Assembly: GCA_021794335.1 (NCBI GenBank)
Contig: JAJYQZ010000034.1
Location: forward strand, 1-8,377
Length of the DNA: 8,377 nucleotides
Source: a bacterium
GTDB taxonomy: Bacteria; SZUA-79; Acidulodesulfobacterales; Acidulodesulfobacteraceae
Direction of reading: 5' to 3'
The stretch's first letter is position 1; the number at the start of each line of letters is the position of its first letter. The translations under genes were made by a program, and so were the position numbers. The notes under the pieces are model-generated. The model saw nothing but the letters and a program-made list of their open reading frames with translations, searched no databases and was not told the DNA's origin. Positions 1 through 6,507 of this stretch are shown piece after piece.

Positions 1-1
1 T

Positions 2-175
2 CTAATAGCTATATTTTTTCTTCTTTTCGATATAGAAGCCCTTTTTTTATTTCCATGGGCGGTTATATTTTCGCATCTTGGAATACTCGGTTTTGTCGAA
101 ATGTTTTTATTTATAGTAATATTAGTGATAGGTCTGCTTTACGTATGGCTAAAAGGAGCGCTTAAATGGGAATAG
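2..175 (+). CDS. nuoA: NADH-quinone oxidoreductase subunit A, 3' end (partial)
   Basis: This is the last 57 codons of the small membrane subunit NuoA, read in frame from base 2 to the TAG stop at 173-175; the start lies upstream of the window. NuoA sits in the complex I membrane arm beside NuoH and helps form the junction with the quinone-reducing module. The fragment shows the family signature [12 protein letters not shown] near its start and a GFVEM segment leading into the last transmembrane helix. It ends in WLKGALKWE, close to the usual GALEWE terminus. The acidic residues of DIE and FVEM are the conserved loop/helix carboxylates of the family. Two hydrophobic segments remain, at about fragment residues 13-30 and 34-50. 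Its end overlaps nuoB by 10 bases, which suggests translational coupling. Identification is confident; only the N-terminal half is missing. Confidence 0.95.
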   Translation, partial: LIAIFFLLFDIEALFLFPWAVIFSHLGILGFVEMFLFIVILVIGLLYVWLKGALKWE

Positions 176-660
176 AAGAGCATCTCGGCGATAATATAAT
201 CACCGCTTCATTGGATAAAATTGTTTCGTGGGGCAGAAAGTGGTCTATATGGCCTGCAACTTTCGGATTGGCATGCTGCGCTATCGAAATGATGACGGTA
301 GCATCGTCAAGATACGACTTCGACAGACTCGGACTTATATTCAGATCCAGCCCTCGACAGTCCGACCTTATAATAGTGTCCGGCAGGGTTTCATACAAAA
401 TGGCGCCGATGGTTAAAAGAGTTTACGACCAGATGCCTAATCCGAAATGGGTTATCGCTATGGGCGACTGTGCATGTTCCGGAGGGCTTTTTAATGTTTA
501 CAGCATTGTCCAGGGAGTCGATACTATTATTCCGGTAGATGTATATATCCCCGGCTGCCCACCGCGTCCCGAAGCTCTTATTTACGGAATAGTAAAACTT
601 CAAGAAAAAATAGAAAAAGGCACTTTGAAGCATGAAGAACCGCCTAAATTATTTAGATAG
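166..660 (+). CDS. nuoB: NADH-quinone oxidoreductase subunit B (N2 cluster subunit)
   Basis: NuoB (164 aa) carries cluster N2, the last [4Fe-4S] centre before quinone, at the interface of the peripheral and membrane arms. The N2 ligands are visible as the tandem cysteines C37-C38 in [11 protein letters not shown]102 in MGDCACSGG and C131 in PGCPPRPE. The segment [14 protein letters not shown] (60-73) and the [19 protein letters not shown] stretch are diagnostic of the family. Length is normal for a short bacterial NuoB with little N-terminal extension. The ATG at 166 is preceded by AGGAG at 154-158 with 7-base spacing, inside the end of nuoA, so the start is well supported and translation is probably coupled to nuoA. 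C104 is an additional cysteine next to the N2 ligand, a position that varies in the family. No sign of degradation. Confidence 0.98.
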   Translation: MGIEEHLGDNIITASLDKIVSWGRKWSIWPATFGLACCAIEMMTVASSRYDFDRLGLIFRSSPRQSDLIIVSGRVSYKMAPMVKRVYDQMPNPKWVIAMGDCACSGGLFNVYSIVQGVDTIIPVDVYIPGCPPRPEALIYGIVKLQEKIEKGTLKHEEPPKLFR

Positions 661-694
661 CAGTAAAAATATTAATTAATACAAGTAAATACTG

Positions 695-1228
695 ATGAAA
701 GCCGACGATATGGATATAATGTTCGCATTAACCGTTATTAAAGAGGCAATGCCGCAATCTGTTATAGCTTCAGACGTTATAAACGGCGACACTCATATAA
801 GAATTAAAAAAGATGATTTGCTAAAGTTCGCTTTATTTCTAAAAAACGACGCAAGATTAGAATTTAACATGCTTTCTGATTTATTTGCCGTCGATTATCC
901 TAAAAGAGCGGAAAGAATAGAGGTAATTTATAATTTTTATTCTATAAAAAATAATTTCAGGGTTTTTATAAAAATTTGGAGCAAAATAGACGAACCGGAG
1001 TATCCGAGTTTGACGTCGGTTTATAATTCGGCAGACTGGTTTGAAAGAGAAGTTTACGATATGTTCGGATTGAAATTTAGAGGACATCCCGATTTAAAAA
1101 GAATTTTAAATCCGGACGACTGGATCGGACATCCGCTTCTCAAAGATTATCCTTTAAGGAAGAGACCAGAGCCTCACGAAATTAAAATGGATGCCCCTGG
1201 TTATATTGATTTGGAACAAATTAAATAA
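695..1228 (+). CDS. nuoC: NADH-quinone oxidoreductase subunit C (30 kDa subunit)
   Basis: NuoC (177 aa) is a cofactor-free structural subunit of the connecting module that packs against NuoD and NuoI. The 30-kDa-subunit signature lies at residues 113-154: [16 protein letters not shown], then [14 protein letters not shown], then [10 protein letters not shown]. The earlier [10 protein letters not shown] (60-69) is also typical. NuoC is separate from NuoD here, unlike the NuoCD fusion of E. coli. An in-frame TAA at 686-688 rules out any longer form. The ATG at 695 gives the longest protein, but no Shine-Dalgarno sequence precedes it, and ATGs at 710 and 719 are possible alternatives that would shorten it by 5 or 8 residues. 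It lies 34 bases after nuoB and 20 bases before nuoD. Function is certain; the exact start is not. Confidence 0.96.
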   Translation: MKADDMDIMFALTVIKEAMPQSVIASDVINGDTHIRIKKDDLLKFALFLKNDARLEFNMLSDLFAVDYPKRAERIEVIYNFYSIKNNFRVFIKIWSKIDEPEYPSLTSVYNSADWFEREVYDMFGLKFRGHPDLKRILNPDDWIGHPLLKDYPLRKRPEPHEIKMDAPGYIDLEQIK

Positions 1229-1248
1229 TATTTATCGACAATTTAATT

Positions 1249-2448
1249 ATGATTGCGCAGAAAGATTTTCTCATAGAAAATGATAAGTTCGTATTGAACA
1301 TAGGACCTTCTCATCCGGCAACCCACGGAGTTCTCAGGGTTTTAGTTCAATTAGACGGAGAAACCATAATTCATGCAGAGCCTATAATAGGTTATTTGCA
1401 TACCAGTATGGAAAAATATGCGGAATATAAAACTTATCATCAGGCTGAAACAATTACCGACAGAATGGATTACGTAGCGGGCGCATCAAACAATCTCGGC
1501 TATATATTGGCGGTAGAAAAGCTTTGCGGAGTTAAAGCGCCTAAGAGGGCTGAATATGTCCGCGTGATTTTAGCCGAATTTACTAGGATAAGTTCGCATC
1601 TCGTCTGGCTTGCGACGCATGCCGTAGATTTAGGGGCATTAACGGAGTTTTTATACTGTTTTCGTGAAAGAGAATTAATATTAGACATAATAGAAACCGT
1701 TACCGGAGCAAGGATGACTCCTTCTTTTTTCCGCGTAGGCGGTCTTGCAATGGATTTTCATAATGATTTTATAGGGAAAACCAGGGATTTTATAAAGATT
1801 TTTCCCGATAAGATAAATGAATATGAAGCACTTCTTACTAAAAATAAAATATGGCTCGAAAGAACAAAGAATTTAGGAATAATTTCAGCCGAAAGCGCAA
1901 TAAATTTTGCGTTGACTGGACCTTCTCTTAGAGGCAGCGGAGTTAAATACGACGTACGTAAGGTAAATCCGTATTCAGGATACGAAGATTTCGACTTTGA
2001 AGTGCCTATAGGCGACAACGGCGATACGTATGACAGGTACGTGATTAGGATAGAAGAGATGAGGCAGAGCCTTAAGATAATATCGCAGGCTGTAGAAAAT
2101 ATTCCAGAAGGCGAATATTTAAGCCATGACGAATATCCGTTATACGTTAAACCGACTAAGAAAAGGTCTTTGACCACTATGGAAGGTATGATTTTTAATT
2201 TTAAATACGGAATGGAAGGTATTAAGCCTCCAAAAGGAGAAGCTTACGTTTCTATAGAAAATCCTAGAGGAGAATTAGGTTTTTATCTAATTTCCGATGG
2301 TTCCGGTTTTCCCTATAGGATGAGAGTCAGGCCGCCGTCGTTTTGCAATATAAGCGCTCTTAACGAAATGGTTAAGGGGCATATGATAGCGGATTTAATT
2401 GCAATAATGGGAAGCGTTGATATATTGCTCGGCGAAGTTGACAGGTGA
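1249..2448 (+). CDS. nuoD: NADH-quinone oxidoreductase subunit D (49 kDa subunit)
   Basis: NuoD (399 aa) forms most of the quinone-headgroup pocket together with NuoB. The loop GPSHPATHG at 19-27 contains H26, which aligns with the quinone-binding histidine 38 of Thermus Nqo4. The motif RMDY at 72-75 supplies Y75, equivalent to Nqo4 tyrosine 87. Further family blocks are GYLHTSMEK (48-56), FRERELILD, SLRGSGVKYDVRK, the PPKGE/ENPRGELG segment and the C-terminal VDILLGEVDR. The CxxC pairs that bind nickel in the related [NiFe]-hydrogenase large subunits are absent, so this is a complex I protein and not a group 4 hydrogenase. Length matches stand-alone NuoD of about 400 residues. The ATG at 1249 has no recognisable Shine-Dalgarno sequence in the 20-base gap after nuoC. 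The stop is followed after 4 bases by the fusion gene. Confidence 0.98.
   Translation: MIAQKDFLIENDKFVLNIGPSHPATHGVLRVLVQLDGETIIHAEPIIGYLHTSMEKYAEYKTYHQAETITDRMDYVAGASNNLGYILAVEKLCGVKAPKRAEYVRVILAEFTRISSHLVWLATHAVDLGALTEFLYCFRERELILDIIETVTGARMTPSFFRVGGLAMDFHNDFIGKTRDFIKIFPDKINEYEALLTKNKIWLERTKNLGIISAESAINFALTGPSLRGSGVKYDVRKVNPYSGYEDFDFEVPIGDNGDTYDRYVIRIEEMRQSLKIISQAVENIPEGEYLSHDEYPLYVKPTKKRSLTTMEGMIFNFKYGMEGIKPPKGEAYVSIENPRGELGFYLISDGSGFPYRMRVRPPSFCNISALNEMVKGHMIADLIAIMGSVDILLGEVDR
2443..2448 (+). promoter_or_regulatory. Ribosome binding site of the fusion gene, overlapping the nuoD stop
   Basis: AGGTGA lies 4 bases before the ATG at 2453, and its last three bases are the TGA stop of nuoD. 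It decides the start: the alternative in-frame ATG at 2417 would add 12 residues inside the conserved end of nuoD. The overlap with the stop suggests that ribosomes finishing nuoD re-initiate here, which would keep the two proteins in step. Confidence 0.6.
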
Positions 2449-2452
2449 AATT

Positions 2453-4360
2453 ATGAAAATCATTGACAGATTAAGCGACAGATTAGACCTGAAATTTTTT
2501 GAACGTTCAGGCCATAAAAAAATATCGTCTGTATTAAACTGGACTGGCGTTGCTCTTTTAGACGAGAACGACAGCAAGCTGGATCTCGCAAGGTGTTATA
2601 TGCAGGAACTGCAGAAAATATCTTGTGGGGTATGTATACCATGTGCACAGGGGACTGCAGTAGCGTCGGAAATATTAGAAAATATCTGTAGCGGAAAAGC
2701 CATAATAGAAGACTTGGATAGATTAAGAAATCTGTGCGACTGGATTATGTCTTCGTCTAAGTGTACTGTAGGAAATATAGGACCTTCTTCGGTAGTAGAA
2801 CTTATCGATACTTACAGGGAAGATTTTGAAAAAGCCATAAAAAATAAAGAAACAGTCAAAAGAGGGGATTATATTACCCATGTAACCGCACCATGTATAA
2901 ACGGATGCCCTTCAAAGTTAGACATACCGAACTGGATAGAAAGAGTCAGGGACGGCAGATACGAAGATGCTTTGCAGTCTGCAAGAAGAAATACCCCGCT
3001 TGCCGGAATTCTCGGCAGAACATGTTTTCATCCGTGCCAGGATAACTGCCGAAGAGCTAATATAGATGAACCTATTCAGATATGTCTTATTAGAAGATTT
3101 GCCGCAGACGAAGTTTTTTATTCAAATAATAAACCCGATTTTAAAATAAAAGATAATAATATTAAAGTTGCTATAGTAGGTTCCGGCCCCGCAGGTTTAA
3201 GCTGTGCTTATTACTTAAGATTAATGGGGTATAAGCCCATTATATTTGAAGCACTTCCGGTTCTTGGCGGCATGATGAACGTCGGAATTCCTAAGTTCAG
3301 GCTCCCAAAGCAATTTTTAGACGCGGAAATCGGTTACATACTTTCCACCGGAATAGAATATAAATTAAACAGCAAACTTGGGAAAGATTTTACTATAAAA
3401 GACCTTTTCGAACAGGGATTTAAAGCCGTATTCCTTGGAATAGGAGCTCATTTAGGTCAGAATATTAATTTGCCCGGCGAAAATGATAATTTAATAGGTT
3501 TTTTTGACGGGGTCGAATTTTTAAGAAAAGTATCTCTCGGACAAAAAATTGATATAGGTAAAAAAGTCGTTATAGAGGGAGGCGGAAACGTAGCGATAGA
3601 CTGCTGCAGGACGGCCGTAAGGGTAGGGTATAAAGACGTAACGGTAGTTTACAGAAGAAGCAAAGAAGAGATGCCCGCGGCATATTACGAACTTGAAACG
3701 GCAATGGAAGAAGGAGTTAAGTTTGAATTCTTGACTAATCCGGTCGCTATCCTTCACGAAAACGGCAGAGTTACAGGCGTAAGATGCAGAAAAATGAAAC
3801 TGGGGGAAATAGATGCAAGTGGAAGAAGAAGTCCTGTAGAAGTGCCGAACTCCGATTTTGACATAGAAACAGACGATTTTATTATGGCTATAGGGCAGAT
3901 ACCTGATTTTGACTGTTTAAAGGGCGTTCCTGAAATAAAAATAGTTAAAGGGAAAACTATATCTGCCGATAAATTTACTTTTATGACGGACATGCCCGGC
4001 GTTTTTGCAGGAGGCGACGCTTTAACCGGACCTATAAGTATAGTAGATTCAAACAGGGACGGCAAAAATGCCGCCAGAAGAATAGACCAGTATATTAGAA
4101 CCGGCGCTTTTAGTCCGACGGACGATTGCATGTTTGAAAATCTGTTTGAAACTATAGGCGTTTACGATAAAAACGAAATAATTAAAAATGCCGATATGCC
4201 TCCCGGTAATTTTGCGCCTAAGCAGATAATTAAACCTGTAAAAGAACGCATAAAAAGTTTTGAAGAAGCCGAGAAAGGTTTTACGAGCGACGATGCGGCT
4301 TATGAAGCGACAAGATGTATGAGATGCTATTATCTTATGCTTGTTAAGTTTGAGGATTAG
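2453..4360 (+). CDS. Fusion flavoprotein: NuoF N3-cluster domain + GltD-like FAD/NAD(P)H oxidoreductase
   Basis: This 635-aa protein occupies the place of nuoE and nuoF. Residues about 30-125 match only the C-terminal end of NuoF: TGVALLDEND corresponds to the SGG-IV-DE segment, followed by N3 ligands C58, C61, C64 (CGVCIPC) and C104. The FMN/NADH-binding and SLBB domains are missing. Residues about 140-225 form the dihydropyrimidine-dehydrogenase-type Fe-S domain (C148, C152, C191, C195, C199). From about 237 onward comes a GltD-like flavoprotein. VAIVGSGPAGL (239-249) binds FAD, VVIEGGGNVAID (372-383) binds the nicotinamide nucleotide, and YRR (400-402) suggests NADPH. FAGGDALTGP (518-527) is the second FAD contact. 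A terminal pair, C622 and C625, ends the chain. It probably feeds electrons from NAD(P)H into NuoG. From memory the layout resembles Geobacter SfrB. The start at 2453 is preferred over an in-frame ATG at 2417 inside nuoD because of the AGGTGA just before it. Architecture is clear; substrate and direction are inferred. Confidence 0.9.
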   Translation: MKIIDRLSDRLDLKFFERSGHKKISSVLNWTGVALLDENDSKLDLARCYMQELQKISCGVCIPCAQGTAVASEILENICSGKAIIEDLDRLRNLCDWIMSSSKCTVGNIGPSSVVELIDTYREDFEKAIKNKETVKRGDYITHVTAPCINGCPSKLDIPNWIERVRDGRYEDALQSARRNTPLAGILGRTCFHPCQDNCRRANIDEPIQICLIRRFAADEVFYSNNKPDFKIKDNNIKVAIVGSGPAGLSCAYYLRLMGYKPIIFEALPVLGGMMNVGIPKFRLPKQFLDAEIGYILSTGIEYKLNSKLGKDFTIKDLFEQGFKAVFLGIGAHLGQNINLPGENDNLIGFFDGVEFLRKVSLGQKIDIGKKVVIEGGGNVAIDCCRTAVRVGYKDVTVVYRRSKEEMPAAYYELETAMEEGVKFEFLTNPVAILHENGRVTGVRCRKMKLGEIDASGRRSPVEVPNSDFDIETDDFIMAIGQIPDFDCLKGVPEIKIVKGKTISADKFTFMTDMPGVFAGGDALTGPISIVDSNRDGKNAARRIDQYIRTGAFSPTDDCMFENLFETIGVYDKNEIIKNADMPPGNFAPKQIIKPVKERIKSFEEAEKGFTSDDAAYEATRCMRCYYLMLVKFED

Positions 4361-4362
4361 GA
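4359..4362 (+). promoter_or_regulatory. Ribosome binding site of nuoG, overlapping the fusion gene stop
   Basis: AGGA formed by the end of the TAG stop (4358-4360) and the next two bases lies 7 bases before the nuoG ATG at 4370. This is the same arrangement as at the nuoD/fusion junction and again suggests coupled translation of the two input-module genes. A second purine run, GAGGA at 4352-4356, is at a less favourable distance of 13 bases. Confidence 0.5.
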
Positions 4363-4369
4363 CATCATT

Positions 4370-6493
4370 ATGGATATAGAAATTACTATAAACGGAAAAA
4401 AAATTATAACTCAGTCCGGATTGACTATTTTAGAAGCCGCTTCTCAGGCGGGAATTAAAATACCCGTTTTGTGCTATCTTAAAAGAATCAAACCTATCGG
4501 TTCCTGCAGGGTTTGCGTCGTGGAGGTTAAAGACGTTAAAAATCCGCTCCCGTCATGTGTTGCTAAAGTAAAAGAAGGTTATGAAATATATACCGAAACG
4601 GAAAAATTATGGGAAATAAGAAAAGAGATTATTTCGCAACTTTTATTAGACCATCCGCTTGACTGTCCGGTTTGCGACAAGTCGGGAGACTGCCTCTTGC
4701 AGGATTTAACGTTTGAATTCGGCGTAACTATTCAAAAAGACAAAAAAATATATCCCGATAAGACTAAAATATTTAAAAGCGATTTAATAGAATACAACGC
4801 TACAAGGTGCGTTTTGTGCTCAAGGTGCATAAGGGTTTGCGGCGACATGTACGGCAATCCGTTTTTTCAGATGAAAGACAAGGGCAATAACGGTTATATA
4901 GGACTTAAAACTGATACTAAAACTCTGCTCGGTTCTCAGCCTGCGGAGGGATGTTCTTTTGAAGAAATTTCCGTTGAACCCGATCGTTTAGACTGCTATT
5001 ATTGCGGCAACTGCGTTGAAGTATGTCCGGTAGGCGCTTTAGTTTCAAAACCTTCAAAATTTAAAGAAAGATACTGGCAGGAAAAGCCGTTTTCGTCGAT
5101 TTGCGATAAATGTTCCGCCGCCTGCAGAATAGAATATTACAGATATGGGCACGATGAATCTTTAGTAAGGACGGCTGCTCCTTTCGGAGGATATCTTTGT
5201 AAATCCGGTTTTTTCTATTCCGCAATTAACGGCGACTGTGAAAGCTATTATATTGCTAATCCATATATCAAGAAAAAGTCGGCCGTGGAAGAAGTTACGT
5301 TAGAAAAAGCTGCGGAAGAGTTTAGTTTAAGAATTAAGGGTATCCAAGCTAATAATGCAGGGGAGGCTACGGCAGTTTTGATTTCGCCGAGTATTTCAAT
5401 TAACGGAGGTAAAGCTTCTTTAGAATTTATTAAGAATACTTTAAAACTAAAGCATTTTGATATTGCCGCTTCCGAACTATATAGAAAAAATTTGTTGGAT
5501 TTTAAAAAATTATTTCCTACTGAAGAAAATTTCGATATAAACGATATTAAAAATTCAGAAGTCATGCTGTATTTTGGCAGTATAGAAGATGAGATTCCGT
5601 TTGCGGCATATGATATTTTAAAAACGCGCAGAGAGCATGGAGGAAGGCTTTTTATAATAAATCCAAAAACGGGAAAAGCAGAAAGGGTTCGTTCTTTTTC
5701 CAGATTTGAAGACATTGCCTGCTCTAAAAAAGATATAGACGGATCATTTTTTGAAACATATTTAAATAAAATGCGGATGAGCCTAAATAAAAAACAAACG
5801 GATTTAGACGACGAGTGTAAATCAATTATAGAAGTAATAGCGGATGCAGGCTGTATTTCATTTATAATAGGAGATTCGTTAATGTCTTCTATAGATATGG
5901 ATAAGGATTTTTTAATATTGCAGGAAATTGTTAAATTTTTGCGCGAGCAGGAAAAGTCGGTGTATTTGTTTCCTCTCGTGAAGCCGTCGAACTATAGAGG
6001 GCTTTTAACTGCCGGCGTTTATCCTTCCGGCAATGCTTATAGCTTTAAAGAAATAATTACCGGTCTCGATACCGGCAGAATTAAAAATCTTGTATATATC
6101 GGAGACTTACAGAACGACGATTATGGAAAAGAAATAATACGCTATAGCTCTAATTTAGAATTTTTAACCGTTTTTTCTTCTAAAACGAGCCTTTTGTCTG
6201 CTATGGCGGATGTGGTTATACCCGTTAAAGATTTTTTGGAGGAAGAAAATACATATTATGAAAATTTTGAAGGCAAAATCATAAACGTAAATAACGAATT
6301 TAATTTCGGTATTTACAGATATAATTTAACTGACATATTTACCGACATTTCGCTTAAAATGAATATTACGTATAATTTGAAAGAAACAGAAGATTTTTTA
6401 AATTCCGTTAAAAGCGGAAACGTAATATATTATAATAAAATTAAAGGAAGAAGTAAATTTTACTATAACGATAAAACCAAACTGTATTATTAA
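4370..6493 (+). CDS. nuoG: NADH-quinone oxidoreductase subunit G with hydrogenase/SfrA-like ferredoxin domain
   Basis: NuoG (707 aa) passes electrons along a chain of Fe-S clusters in the peripheral arm. In order: an N-terminal [2Fe-2S] domain with N1b ligands C35, C46, C49, C63; the His-Cys3 N5 site H95, C99, C102, C108; a ferredoxin domain with C147, C150, C153, C157 and C209, C212, C215, C219; and an N7-type motif C245, C248, C252, C277 at the start of the molybdopterin-oxidoreductase-like fold. Ordinary NuoG keeps only four of the eight ferredoxin cysteines (cluster N4). All eight here imply one extra [4Fe-4S] centre, as in [FeFe]-hydrogenase and formate dehydrogenase alpha chains. The C-terminal half is degenerate but ends in the typical VIPVKDFLEEENTYYENFEG block. 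It is shorter than E. coli NuoG (about 900 aa). Because of its partner gene it may act as an SfrA-like subunit. It starts 9 bases after the fusion gene. Confidence 0.93.
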   Translation: MDIEITINGKKIITQSGLTILEAASQAGIKIPVLCYLKRIKPIGSCRVCVVEVKDVKNPLPSCVAKVKEGYEIYTETEKLWEIRKEIISQLLLDHPLDCPVCDKSGDCLLQDLTFEFGVTIQKDKKIYPDKTKIFKSDLIEYNATRCVLCSRCIRVCGDMYGNPFFQMKDKGNNGYIGLKTDTKTLLGSQPAEGCSFEEISVEPDRLDCYYCGNCVEVCPVGALVSKPSKFKERYWQEKPFSSICDKCSAACRIEYYRYGHDESLVRTAAPFGGYLCKSGFFYSAINGDCESYYIANPYIKKKSAVEEVTLEKAAEEFSLRIKGIQANNAGEATAVLISPSISINGGKASLEFIKNTLKLKHFDIAASELYRKNLLDFKKLFPTEENFDINDIKNSEVMLYFGSIEDEIPFAAYDILKTRREHGGRLFIINPKTGKAERVRSFSRFEDIACSKKDIDGSFFETYLNKMRMSLNKKQTDLDDECKSIIEVIADAGCISFIIGDSLMSSIDMDKDFLILQEIVKFLREQEKSVYLFPLVKPSNYRGLLTAGVYPSGNAYSFKEIITGLDTGRIKNLVYIGDLQNDDYGKEIIRYSSNLEFLTVFSSKTSLLSAMADVVIPVKDFLEEENTYYENFEGKIINVNNEFNFGIYRYNLTDIFTDISLKMNITYNLKETEDFLNSVKSGNVIYYNKIKGRSKFYYNDKTKLYY

Positions 6494-6507
6494 CGGGTAT
6501 TATAAAC

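Noticed and set aside
442..501. Extra cysteine C104 beside the N2 ligand C102 in NuoB
   Set aside because: This position is variable (Ser, Ala or Cys) in the family as I know it, and the four normal N2 ligands are all present.
661..694. CAGTA...TACTG inverted repeat bracketing the nuoB-nuoC gap, with an ATTAATTAAT palindrome inside
   Set aside because: Only 5 pairs with a 24-base AT-rich loop and no T-run; expected by chance in such DNA and not a credible terminator or operator.
1758..2177. Long antisense open frames, the largest inside nuoD, the fusion gene and nuoG
   Set aside because: They lie entirely opposite strongly conserved genes, have no recognisable motifs or ribosome binding sites, and are shadows of the coding strand.
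1249..2448. Possibility that the operon encodes a group 4 [NiFe]-hydrogenase instead of complex I
   Set aside because: NuoD lacks both nickel-binding CxxC motifs and keeps the quinone-site histidine H26 and tyrosine Y75; NuoA and NuoJ are also present.
2417..2452. In-frame upstream ATG that would extend the fusion protein by 12 residues into nuoD
   Set aside because: The extension overlaps the conserved C-terminus of NuoD, while the ATG at 2453 has AGGTGA directly upstream and gives the usual tight operon spacing.
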